Positions 8,537 to 17,382 of a stretch of DNA of 35,992 nucleotides are shown here, piece by piece; the first letter of the stretch is position 1, and every line of letters begins with the position of its first letter. Where the stretch lies: the NCBI GenBank assembly GCA_024640445.1, contig JAHEEZ010000003.1, positions 1 through 35,992 on the forward strand. Direction: 5' to 3'. Made by a program: the position numbers and the translations under genes. The notes below the pieces were generated by a model. That model was not told the DNA's origin. It was given only the letters and a program-made list of their open reading frames with translations, and made no database searches. The DNA comes from Acidobacteriota bacterium (lineage in GTDB: Bacteria; Acidobacteriota; Blastocatellia; Pyrinomonadales; Pyrinomonadaceae).

Positions 8537-8593
8537 CCGCGAATGTCGGACCTTGACGGGTCCGGCCGGCGGGTGCGGACGGAATTTAAGAAT

Positions 8594-10186
8594 ATGGAAG
8601 CAATCAAGGCCAACGAGATAAACGAGATTATCCGGGCACAGATCGAGAATTTTGACGCGAGCATGACCGTTGACGAAGTAGGAACGGTCATCAAGATCGG
8701 CGACGGAATAGCCGAGATTTACGGACTTGAAAAGGTCATGGCCGGTGAGCTGCTGGAATTTGACCACGGTGTTCGCGGCCTGGCGCTCAACCTCGAAGAG
8801 GACAAGGTCGGAGCCGTTCTGTTCGGCGATTTCCAAAAGATCAAAGAGGGCGACGAAGCAAAACGCACTAAGAAGATCATGAGCGTTCCTGCCGGCGACG
8901 CACTTGTCGGCCGCGTTGTGGACGCGCTTGGAAATCCGATCGACGGCAAGGGCGAGATCGTCACTGACACTTACAATCCGGTTGAGCGCATCGCGCCGGG
9001 CATCATCGACAGACAGCCGGTTAAAGAACCGCTCCAGACGGGTCTCAAGGCGATCGACTCCATGGTTCCCATCGGCCGCGGTCAGCGTGAGCTGATCATC
9101 GGCGACCGCCAGACCGGTAAGACCGCAGTCGCGATCGACACGATCATCAACCAGAAAGGCAAGGACGTGATCTGTGTCTACGTCGCCATCGGACAAAAGC
9201 GCTCGACGGTCGCTCAGGTAGTTGAGAAGCTCAAGGAATTTGGCGCGATGGATTACACGATCGTCGTCGCCGCAACCGCTTCTGATCCCGCGGCCATGCA
9301 ATACCTGGCGCCGTATACCGGCGTCGCAATGGGCGAATACTTCCGCGATAACGGCCGCCACGCTTTGACGATCTACGACGATCTTTCGAAACAGGCTGCT
9401 GCGTATCGCGAGATCTCGCTTCTGCTCAGAAGGCCTCCGGGCCGCGAGGCCTATCCCGGCGACGTGTTCTATCTTCACTCAAGGCTTCTTGAAAGGGCTG
9501 CGAAGATGGCCGATGCGCGCGGCGGCGGATCGCTGACCTCGCTTCCGATCATCGAGACCCAGGCAGGCGACATCTCGGCATATATTCCGACTAACGTGAT
9601 TTCAATTACCGACGGACAGATCTTCCTTGAGGCCGACCTGTTCAACTCAGGTATTCGCCCCGCCATTAACGTTGGTAACTCGGTTTCCCGTGTAGGCGGC
9701 GCGGCGCAGGTCAAGGCGATGAAACAGGTCGCCGGAACGCTCAGGATCGACCTTGCACAGTACCGCGAACTGGCGGCGTTTGCTCAGTTCGGATCGGATC
9801 TCGACAAATCGACCCAGGCTCAGCTTGAACGCGGCAAGAGGCTGACCGAGATCCTCAAGCAGGGCCAGTACAGGCCGATGGAGGTCGAGAACCAGGTTCT
9901 TATCATATGGACGGCGACTAACGGCTTCGTCGATGACGTTGCGGTCGAAGACCTCGGCCAGTTCGAACGCGAGCTGTTCGAGTTCATGGAAAACTCCGCT
10001 CCCGCCGTTATGCAGACCCTGCGCGAAAAGAAGGCGGTTGATGACGATCTTAAGGCAAGCCTGAAAGAGGCGCTTGAAGATTTCAAGGCGACCCGATGGA
10101 GCAAGGCTGAGGCTGCTGAAGAGATAGCAGAGGCCGCAGAAGAAACCACGGAGGCCGAGACCGAGTCGGCATCGGCAAAGGCATAG
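8594..10186 (+). CDS. atpA: ATP synthase F1 subunit alpha; start set at [12 protein letters not shown]
   Basis: Walker [68 protein letters not shown]; acidic Ala/Glu-rich C-terminal tail. Confidence 0.98.
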   Translation: MEAIKANEINEIIRAQIENFDASMTVDEVGTVIKIGDGIAEIYGLEKVMAGELLEFDHGVRGLALNLEEDKVGAVLFGDFQKIKEGDEAKRTKKIMSVPAGDALVGRVVDALGNPIDGKGEIVTDTYNPVERIAPGIIDRQPVKEPLQTGLKAIDSMVPIGRGQRELIIGDRQTGKTAVAIDTIINQKGKDVICVYVAIGQKRSTVAQVVEKLKEFGAMDYTIVVAATASDPAAMQYLAPYTGVAMGEYFRDNGRHALTIYDDLSKQAAAYREISLLLRRPPGREAYPGDVFYLHSRLLERAAKMADARGGGSLTSLPIIETQAGDISAYIPTNVISITDGQIFLEADLFNSGIRPAINVGNSVSRVGGAAQVKAMKQVAGTLRIDLAQYRELAAFAQFGSDLDKSTQAQLERGKRLTEILKQGQYRPMEVENQVLIIWTATNGFVDDVAVEDLGQFERELFEFMENSAPAVMQTLREKKAVDDDLKASLKEALEDFKATRWSKAEAAEEIAEAAEETTEAETESASAKA

Positions 10187-10208
10187 TTCCGAAAGGTCCG
10201 AACGAAAA

Positions 10209-11078
10209 ATGGCAAGCTTACTGGACATGAGAAGACGGATCAAATCCGTCAAGAATACTCAGCAGATCACGAAAGCGATGAAGATGGTCGCGGCTGCGAA
10301 GCTGAAGCGAGCACAGGACCGTGTGACCGCGGCGAGACCTTATGCTGTGAAGATGAGCGAGGTGCTTGGCGGACTTAGCGCGAAGCTCGCGAACGACTTT
10401 ACGCATCCGCTACTGAATGAAAGGGGGGATTCAAAATACCTGATCGTTCTGGTCTCAGCCGACAAGGGTCTTTGCGGAGGTTTCAATGCGAACCTGATGA
10501 AAGCCGCGCAGAACTTCATCGCCGGGCATGAGGGCCGCGGAATATCGATGGTGCCGGTGGGCAGAAAGGCGAGGGATTTCTTCCGCCGCCGCCACATGAC
10601 CTTCGTAGAGGAGTACGTTGGCCTGACCGGCAGCGGGCAGGCGTCCGTTTCTGACGCCCGCGAGATCTCGGAGAAGATAATCAGCACGTTCGTCGAGGAC
10701 GAGTCTATCGACAAGGTGTTCCTCATTTTCACCGAGTTCAAGACCGTCATATCCCAGGACGTTCGCGTCGAACAGTTGCTTCCCATCCCGGATACCGCGG
10801 AAGAGAGCGGTGATGCCGCCGAGGCCGAGTACATCTACGAACAACCGCCAACTGAGATCTTCGGCAAGCTGCTTCCGAAGCAGGTAGAGACGCAGGTTTT
10901 CAGGGCGATGCTGGAGTCGGTAGCTTCCGAGCAGGGCGCTCGGATGACCGCTATGGACTCCGCGTCAAAGAACGCCGGCGAGTTGATCGACAGCCTGACA
11001 CTCAATATGAACCGCATCCGTCAGGCGGATATTACCCGTGAGATCATCGAGGTTGTCTCCGGCGCCGCGGCGCTCTAA
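10209..11078 (+). CDS. atpG: ATP synthase F1 subunit gamma
   Basis: MASLLDMRRRIKSVKNTQQITKAMKMVAAAKLKRAQ; C-terminal NRIRQADITREIIEVVSGAAAL. Confidence 0.98.
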   Translation: MASLLDMRRRIKSVKNTQQITKAMKMVAAAKLKRAQDRVTAARPYAVKMSEVLGGLSAKLANDFTHPLLNERGDSKYLIVLVSADKGLCGGFNANLMKAAQNFIAGHEGRGISMVPVGRKARDFFRRRHMTFVEEYVGLTGSGQASVSDAREISEKIISTFVEDESIDKVFLIFTEFKTVISQDVRVEQLLPIPDTAEESGDAAEAEYIYEQPPTEIFGKLLPKQVETQVFRAMLESVASEQGARMTAMDSASKNAGELIDSLTLNMNRIRQADITREIIEVVSGAAAL

Positions 11079-11139
11079 AGATAGTACTGAGAGGTGAGGA
11101 CTGAGAAGAATCAGACCCGCCCCTCGCAATCAAATTCCG

Positions 11140-11174
11140 ACCCCGCCCGGGCAATTCGTCCGGTGCGGGGTTTT
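11140..11174 (+). terminator. Rho-independent terminator after atpG
   Basis: ACCCCGC-c-CGG-gcaattcgt-CCG-gt-GCGGGGT-TTT. Confidence 0.8.
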
Positions 11175-11303
11175 CAATGCTAAAAAGAGCAATGTTCTCG
11201 CTGACTGAAGGATCCGTTCAATACTGGACCCCCGGATATCAAGTGCCATCATCGGCCGCTTTTCTTCAATGTCCTTGCCTGAGTTCGACGCAATGAAAAT
11301 TGT

Positions 11304-11332
11304 TTGAATTAGTCTTCGATTTCAGATATATT
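11304..11332 (+). promoter_or_regulatory. Sigma70-like promoter upstream of the small membrane protein
   Basis: TTGAAT-N17-TATATT followed by GGAGG-aacag-ATG at 11386. Confidence 0.5.
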
Positions 11333-11385
11333 CGGCTTGCCTTTTCTTTAAGTACTTAACTTTCAGGAAGATATTGGAGGAACAG

Positions 11386-11661
11386 ATGGAAATTCTCGGT
11401 TTTTTGGGTATCGGTTTGGGCGCCTTGCTATTCTTGATCGGCTGGATCTGGCTTATCGTTATCGGTTTCAAGGAAGGCGGACCTCTTTGGGGAATACTGA
11501 TCATCTTTTTCAGCTGGCTCGCCGGCATCATTTTCTGCTTTATGAAGAAGACCGGTTGGATACCGCTCGCCCTTATGCTGGTCGGTATTTTCTTTTACGC
11601 CGTGGGTGCTATACCCCTTATCATCAATATGATGGATTCGGCTGGCGGCGCTCCGTTCTAG
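11386..11661 (+). CDS. Small hydrophobic membrane protein
   Basis: ATG after GGAGG; two to three predicted TM segments (ILGFLGIGLGALLFLIGWIWLIVIGF, GILIIFFSWLAGIIFCFM, LALMLVGIFFYAVGAI). Confidence 0.75.
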   Translation: MEILGFLGIGLGALLFLIGWIWLIVIGFKEGGPLWGILIIFFSWLAGIIFCFMKKTGWIPLALMLVGIFFYAVGAIPLIINMMDSAGGAPF

Positions 11662-11678
11662 CTTCAGAACCATAGATT

Positions 11679-12128
11679 ATGGACAAGATCAGGCGTGAAC
11701 GATTAATTCGTTACACGCCTTTTGTTTTGTGGACCGCCGTCGTGCTCGGGTTTTCGACGAGTGGCGCGTCGATGTCCCGTACCTCGCGGATCATCAGGCC
11801 GATCCTGGAATTCCTGTTTCCGGGCGCGCCGGAGGCGACTCTCGTTTTCTACCATGGCCTTATAAGAAAGTCGGCGCACTTCTTCGAATATGCCCTGCTT
11901 TCCCTGCTCGCGATCAGGGCATTCACGGGCTCGTCCAGACATTTTCTCACTGACCATCCCTTTATATCAGCTGTTCTGGCGGCGGTCACTGTCGCCGCGA
12001 TCGACGAGTTCAACCAGTCGTTCGATCCTTCCCGAACCGGCCAATTTCGGGACGTGCTTTTGGATTTTTCGGGCGCGGCGGCGGCAGCGTTGGCCCTCGC
12101 GGTTTATAGGAGCTTTCGGAAAAATTGA
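11679..12128 (+). CDS. VanZ-like family membrane protein
   Basis: 149 aa; RKSAHFFEYALLSLLAIRAF and AIDEFNQSFDPSRTGQFRDVLLDFSGAAAA are VanZ-like signatures. Confidence 0.88.
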   Translation: MDKIRRERLIRYTPFVLWTAVVLGFSTSGASMSRTSRIIRPILEFLFPGAPEATLVFYHGLIRKSAHFFEYALLSLLAIRAFTGSSRHFLTDHPFISAVLAAVTVAAIDEFNQSFDPSRTGQFRDVLLDFSGAAAAALALAVYRSFRKN

Positions 12129-12261
12129 TAAACTAAAGGCCGTTCCCGTATAATTCGAAGATTGCGGCAATTTTCAGTTCGCGTTATCGATGACCGCACT
12201 GATCCCCCGCCGGAACTTTGTCCGGAACGGGACGTAGGATATTCAACAAGGAGATAAAAGA

Positions 12262-13428
12262 ATGGGAATTTGGGACAAGGTTAAAAGCGAAGCCTTAAAT
12301 CAGTTTATAGAGGTCATTGAGTGGCTCGATGATTCAAAGGACACCATCCTTTACCGGTTTCCGGTTGAAGGGCAGGAGATCAAGAACGGTGCGCAGTTGA
12401 TAGTAAGAGAATCACAGGCGGCGGTCTTCGTGTATGAAGGCCAGGCGGCAGATGTTTTCGGACCCGGCAAATACACTATCGATGGTGGAAACACCCCGAT
12501 CCTTTCAAAGCTCGGGGCCTGGAAGTACGGTTTCAACTCGCCTTTCAAATCAGAGGTCTATTTCGTCAACACCAAGCAGTTCACGGATATGAAGTGGGGA
12601 ACTTCCAATCCTATAATGCTGCGCGACGACGATTTCGGGATCGTCCGACTCCGTGCGTTTGGCGCGTACTCGATGCGAGTCGCGGATCCTTCGACCTTTA
12701 TTAAAGAAGTTGCGGGTACAAATTCACACTTTGAGACCGAAGATATTGATACTCAACTGAAACGCTCGATCGTAACCGAGTTCTCAGACGCGATAGGCGA
12801 GATGAAGATTCCCGCTCTTGACCTCGCTGCCCAATACAAGGAGATCGGCGAGGCGATCCGTGAGAAGATCAATGTCGATTTCAGTGGTTATGGGCTCGAA
12901 GTAACGAAGTTCTACGTTGAGAACGTCAGCCTTCCGAAAGAAGTGGAAGAAGCAATGGACAAGCGTGCCTCGATGGGCGCTCTCGGCGACGCTCAGAAAT
13001 ACGCGCAATTTCAGGCTGCCGACGCTATGCGGGACGCGGCACAGAACGAGGGCGGAGGGGCCGGTCTTGGAGCGGGGCTTGGAGCCGGTTTCGCGGTTGG
13101 AAATCAGATGGTCAACGCTTTCGGAGGAGCCCAGCAGGGAGGTCAGCAGCAAAGCGGCCAATCGGGGGCGGCGAGCGTCGCTTGTCCGAATTGCGGCAAA
13201 CCGAACCTGCAGGATGCGAAGTTCTGCGCCGAATGTGGCGGCAAGATGGAGATCGTGAGGGTCCCATGCGTAAAATGCGGAGCTCAATTGCGAGAAGGAG
13301 CGAAGTTCTGCTCAGAATGCGGATCGAGCCAGGAAAAAGAGAAATGCGCCAAATGCCAGGCCGAGCTCGCTGCGGGTACCAAGTTCTGCGCGGAGTGCGG
13401 GACCAAAACCGAAGATGCGGAAGGATAA
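12262..13428 (+). CDS. SPFH-domain protein (COG4260-like) with three C-terminal zinc ribbons
   Basis: 388 aa; SPFH-type core; CPNCGKPNLQDAKFCAECG, CVKCGAQLREGAKFCSECG and CAKCQAELAAGTKFCAECG. Confidence 0.88.
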   Translation: MGIWDKVKSEALNQFIEVIEWLDDSKDTILYRFPVEGQEIKNGAQLIVRESQAAVFVYEGQAADVFGPGKYTIDGGNTPILSKLGAWKYGFNSPFKSEVYFVNTKQFTDMKWGTSNPIMLRDDDFGIVRLRAFGAYSMRVADPSTFIKEVAGTNSHFETEDIDTQLKRSIVTEFSDAIGEMKIPALDLAAQYKEIGEAIREKINVDFSGYGLEVTKFYVENVSLPKEVEEAMDKRASMGALGDAQKYAQFQAADAMRDAAQNEGGGAGLGAGLGAGFAVGNQMVNAFGGAQQGGQQQSGQSGAASVACPNCGKPNLQDAKFCAECGGKMEIVRVPCVKCGAQLREGAKFCSECGSSQEKEKCAKCQAELAAGTKFCAECGTKTEDAEG

Positions 13429-13450
13429 TTTCCTTCAACGGCACTAAACC

Positions 13451-13485
13451 GAAAGGGCAGGAGTTGATCGCTTCTGCCCTTTTCT
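13451..13485 (+). terminator. Rho-independent terminator after the SPFH gene
   Basis: AAAGGGCAG-gagttgatcgctt-CTGCCCTTT-TCTT. Confidence 0.8.
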
Positions 13486-13550
13486 TCTGCTTGTCCGGAA
13501 GCGGTTTTCGGGCGACAATTAGCACAGTCTAGAAAAAGGAGTACTTATTA

Positions 13551-13742
13551 ATGGCTATCAGTCCAGAACTGTTAGAGATCCTTCGATGCCCGCAATGCAG
13601 GTCCGAGGTCCGGCTCACGGCAGACGAAACCGGACTCAAATGTACGAATGCGGAATGCCGGCTTGTCTATCCGGTCAGGGATGAGATACCAGTGATGATC
13701 GTGGAGGAGGCAAAGCAGGAGGCCGCGGAAGACGTTTCCTGA
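13551..13742 (+). CDS. Trm112-like zinc-binding protein
   Basis: 63 aa; ELLEILRCPQCRSEVRLTADETGLKCTNAECRLVYPVRDEIPVMIVEEA. Confidence 0.9.
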   Translation: MAISPELLEILRCPQCRSEVRLTADETGLKCTNAECRLVYPVRDEIPVMIVEEAKQEAAEDVS

Positions 13743-13763
13743 GGCGCCTTACCGACCGAACGA

Positions 13764-14840
13764 TTGAATAGACCACATCAAAGATTCGAATCGGGAAACA
13801 TTCCGGAGCTTGACGCTCATTCGCGAATTCTGGTCATCCGCCTCAGGTCGATCGGTGACACGGTACTGTGTACGCCGACGCTCAGGGCATTGCGAACTCA
13901 TTTGCCGGAAGCCAGGATCGATGTGCTTCTGGAGAACTGGGTGGCGCCGCTTCTTGATGGATACGACAAGGTCGATTCCGTTATAGCGATCCCGGATTCC
14001 GGTATCGGAAGGCTGCAGGCGGCAATTGCGCTCCGTAAAGCGCGGTACGACGCCGTCATCAACCTGCACGGGGGCACGACATCAACGTTTCTGGCCCGCG
14101 CGACCGGTGCCGCGGTGAGGGTCGGTTACGCGAACTACCAGTATTCGTTCCTATACAATGTGCTTCTCGACTCTTCATCGCGTTTTTGGAACTCAGAATC
14201 TACCCATTCCGCAGAACAACAGCTTGCGCTCGCCGGCAGTCTCGGGGTCCCGGTAGACTTCAGGCCGGAATCTCAACTCCCGATACTCGAAGCGGCAAAT
14301 AGACAGGTGATGTCGAGGCTCGTTGAGGCCGGCCTTTCCGGAAATGACGCTCCCATAGCCCTTATCCACCCTGCGGCCGCCACGTTCACGAAGCAATGGG
14401 ACGTTCAAAAGTTCGCGGCGCTTGCGGATCATCTTTCTCAAAGAGGGTTCTTTGTCGCCGCGGTAGGTTCGGCAAACGAAAATGCTCTGCTGGAAGAATT
14501 GAAATCCCTTTCCGACGCCAGGATAGCGACATTCGGAGGATTGCCCCTCCAGCAGATCACCGCGCTTGCCTCGATCTCGCGGCTCTTCGTTGGAAACGAT
14601 TCCGGTATCGCCCATATAGCGGCCGCAGTCGGGACTCCGCCCGTCGTGATATTCGGTTCATCCAATCGCGAACATTGGCGTCCTTGGACGAAAGGACCTT
14701 GCGAAATCGTATTTCGGGAATTCAGCTGCCAGCCATGTCCCGGATATGAGTGCCTCCGATTCGGCGACCCAAGGTGCATTCTTGAAGTCGATCTTGGAGA
14801 GGTTGTCGCGGCCGTTGACAGGCTGATCGATCGCACTTGA
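13764..14840 (+). CDS. Glycosyltransferase family 9 (ADP-heptose:LPS heptosyltransferase-like)
   Basis: 358 aa; ILVIRLRSIGDTVLCTPTLRALR, LFVGNDSGIAHIAAAVGTPPVVIFGSS, CQPCPGYECLRFGDPRCILEV; TTG start likely. Confidence 0.9.
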   Translation: MNRPHQRFESGNIPELDAHSRILVIRLRSIGDTVLCTPTLRALRTHLPEARIDVLLENWVAPLLDGYDKVDSVIAIPDSGIGRLQAAIALRKARYDAVINLHGGTTSTFLARATGAAVRVGYANYQYSFLYNVLLDSSSRFWNSESTHSAEQQLALAGSLGVPVDFRPESQLPILEAANRQVMSRLVEAGLSGNDAPIALIHPAAATFTKQWDVQKFAALADHLSQRGFFVAAVGSANENALLEELKSLSDARIATFGGLPLQQITALASISRLFVGNDSGIAHIAAAVGTPPVVIFGSSNREHWRPWTKGPCEIVFREFSCQPCPGYECLRFGDPRCILEVDLGEVVAAVDRLIDRT

Positions 14841-14991
14841 AGCCCAAATCGACGGGGCGAGAATGGCGTCGCGGTCCGGACCTGTCGGGAAAAACATCTT
14901 GCCTTTTCGAGCAGATTCGGAGTACCATTAGACGTAAATCGGAACTTAAGAAGTAAGGTTTCAGGCAAAATCAGGTCTGACCGGCCCCCTG

Positions 14992-15054
14992 TGGTCCCGC
15001 AGAAGCGGGCATCGGCAGAATTCGCATACCAGCGTTTAGGGCCTTTCGGGACCA
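14992..15054 (+). promoter_or_regulatory. Leader with alternative stems upstream of a small membrane protein
   Basis: TGGTCCCG (14992-14999) is complementary to CGGGACCA (15047-15054); an internal CCCGC-agaa-GCGGG competes for the same 5' arm; AAAGGAGG follows directly. Confidence 0.5.
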
Positions 15055-15073
15055 AAGGAGGAACGTAAGTCAT

Positions 15074-15265
15074 ATGTTATATGGACTTGGAGCTGTGATC
15101 AGTTTTGTTATCGCGGCGTTCTGTTTCTATTGGATCCGTACGACGGAGTCTAGTCCTCTGATGCTGGTCATCGGAATAGTATTTGGAATCTTGACCATTG
15201 TCTTCGGAGGCTTATTCCTCGCCGGCAGGATCAATAAGACAGAAGACATTCACGTCACAGAATAG
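15074..15265 (+). CDS. Small membrane protein (two TM segments)
   Basis: 63 aa; AVISFVIAAFCFYWI and LMLVIGIVFGILTIVFGGLFLAG; Shine-Dalgarno upstream. Confidence 0.65.
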   Translation: MLYGLGAVISFVIAAFCFYWIRTTESSPLMLVIGIVFGILTIVFGGLFLAGRINKTEDIHVTE

Positions 15266-15378
15266 TATCCGGCTGCGGAATCCGGCACGGGCGATCAGTC
15301 CTGATAAGTCATCATGTGTGACTCGCCCGTACCCCGCGCTAAAGTAAATCCCTGGTTTCAAGACTTGCTAAAGGAGAA

Positions 15379-15435
15379 ATGAACCACGTAGGGGTTTATT
15401 TTTGTCTTGGGGGGTTGGTTCCCTCAAGGAAGTGA
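15379..15435 (+). CDS. Candidate 18-aa leader-like ORF (MNHVGVYFCLGGLVPSRK)
   Basis: AAAGGAG immediately upstream of ATG at 15379; TGA at 15433-15435; about 140 nt before the SLC13 permease. Confidence 0.3.
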   Translation: MNHVGVYFCLGGLVPSRK

Positions 15436-15575
15436 CAGGTTCCGGAAGCTCTCATGATCAGCGATACTTCGGCTCACCCGTAATCTCTTTCGATCTATAA
15501 GTTTTTTGAGAACGCGCCGTCGGCAAATGCGAGGCCGGACAGGGCGTTGGTGTCTTTGGATAGCGGCCAGACCAT

Positions 15576-17357
15576 ATGACCTTTGAGATCATCCTCGTCC
15601 TTGCGGTGGCATTTTCCGCCGTAGTGCTCTTCGCCACTGAGAAACTTTCGGTCGACGTAGTGGCGATCGTGGTGATGGCGATCCTGCTGCTATCCGGGGT
15701 CGTGACTCCTGACGAGGGGATCGCGGGCTTCAGCAACAAAGCGACGGTCACCGTTGCCGCGATGTTCATACTAAGTACCGCGCTTTTCAAAACCGGTGCC
15801 GTCCGCTATTTGGGCTGGGCCGCATCGCGCCTCTTCAAGCGAAGCTATTGGTTGGGCCTGGTCGTCGTTCTTGTCTCGGTCGGTTTCTTTTCCGCATTCA
15901 TAAACAATACTCCGGTGGTCGCGATCTTCATTCCGATATTGCTGGGCGTCGCAAAAGACCTGAAAGTCAGCACCTCGAAACTGCTGATGCCGATGTCATT
16001 TGCGTCAATGCTGGGCGGGATCTGTACGCTGATCGGCACCTCGACGAATATTCTGGTCAGTTCGATCGCGGAAGAAAATGGCCTGAAGGAATTCTCGATG
16101 TTTGAATTCGCCCCAATAGGACTGATCTTCTTCGCTATTGGGATGATCTATATGCTGACCTTTGGGATCAGAATGATCCCGGAGCGCAGGACCGAAGGTG
16201 ATCTGATCGAGAGCTTCAGCCTGCAGGAATACATTACAGAGATCGTACTGCTGGATGACGCTTCTTCTGCCGGAAGGGCGATCAAAGATGCTCCGATCGT
16301 CAAGGAGATCGATCTAACCATCCTGGAAGTTCACCGGGGCAAACAGGTCTACTCGGTTCCTTCGCCCAATCTGGTCCTCCATTCGGGAGACATTCTAAGG
16401 ATCCGGTGTGACCTCGACAAGGTAAAGAAACTCCAGGCACGCGAGGGCATCCTCTTCAAGCCTCAGTTCAAGTGGCACGATGCCGATGTAGAATCCGAGG
16501 ACACGAGGCTGGTCGAAGCGGTCGTCGCCCTTAACTCGAATTTTATAGGCAAGACGCTCAAGGATCTTCGGTTTCGCGAGATATTCGGCGCTACCGTCCT
16601 CGCCTTGCGCCACAGGGGCAAACTGATGCGCGAGAAACTCTCGGAAACCCAGCTCGACGCCGGCGACGCGCTGCTTCTGGAAATCAAGAAGGACCGTTAC
16701 AACCAGCTGCGCCAGAGCCCCTCGTTCGTCATCATTTCGGAAGTGGAATATGAGAGATTCCGAAAGCGGAAGATCATTCCCGCCATAATGATAGTGCTCG
16801 GCGTGATCGCCACCGCGACGTTTGGTGTGCTCCCGATCGTGGTTAGCTCCATCGTCGGTTCACTTCTTCTCGTTCTCGTCGGATGTATCACGATGGAAGA
16901 GGCCTACAAGGCGATCGAGTGGCGCATAATCTTCCTTCTGGCCGGAGTGCTGACGCTTGGGGTGGCGCTGGAAAGGAGCGGCGCCGCCGAACTGCTTTCC
17001 GATGCTCTGGTTGAATATGTAGGTCCGTGGGGCGGCCCGGTCGTTTTGATGTCTGCTTTCTTTCTCTTTACATCGCTCCTCACCGGCGCGATGTCGAACA
17101 ATGCCACCGCCGCACTGCTGGCGCCAATCGCGATCGCCGCAGCGCACACGATGCAGGTCAGCCCCCGACCATTTCTCGTCGCCGTCACGGTCGCCGCCTC
17201 AGCAAGTTTTATGACCCCAGTCGGCTATCAAACCAACACGCTCATCTACGGCCCTGGCCAGTACAGATTCAACGATTTTCTGAAGGTAGGGACACCTTTG
17301 AATATAATGTTGTGGCTGGCGGCTACTTTCCTGATCCCGTATTTCTGGGCATTTTGA
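15576..17357 (+). CDS. SLC13-family permease with TrkA_C (RCK_C) domains, copy 1
   Basis: 593 aa; [89 protein letters not shown]. Confidence 0.93.
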   Translation: MTFEIILVLAVAFSAVVLFATEKLSVDVVAIVVMAILLLSGVVTPDEGIAGFSNKATVTVAAMFILSTALFKTGAVRYLGWAASRLFKRSYWLGLVVVLVSVGFFSAFINNTPVVAIFIPILLGVAKDLKVSTSKLLMPMSFASMLGGICTLIGTSTNILVSSIAEENGLKEFSMFEFAPIGLIFFAIGMIYMLTFGIRMIPERRTEGDLIESFSLQEYITEIVLLDDASSAGRAIKDAPIVKEIDLTILEVHRGKQVYSVPSPNLVLHSGDILRIRCDLDKVKKLQAREGILFKPQFKWHDADVESEDTRLVEAVVALNSNFIGKTLKDLRFREIFGATVLALRHRGKLMREKLSETQLDAGDALLLEIKKDRYNQLRQSPSFVIISEVEYERFRKRKIIPAIMIVLGVIATATFGVLPIVVSSIVGSLLLVLVGCITMEEAYKAIEWRIIFLLAGVLTLGVALERSGAAELLSDALVEYVGPWGGPVVLMSAFFLFTSLLTGAMSNNATAALLAPIAIAAAHTMQVSPRPFLVAVTVAASASFMTPVGYQTNTLIYGPGQYRFNDFLKVGTPLNIMLWLAATFLIPYFWAF

Positions 17358-17382
17358 TTCGGATCCGCTTCAGTCCATTTCT

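Noticed and set aside
8054-9478. 474-aa minus-strand ORF antisense to atpH/atpA
   Set aside because: Lies opposite confidently identified atp genes. Composition is typical of high-GC antisense frames; no recognisable domain.
17310-17320. TATAAT inside the first SLC13 gene
   Set aside because: Within conserved coding sequence with no -35; chance match.
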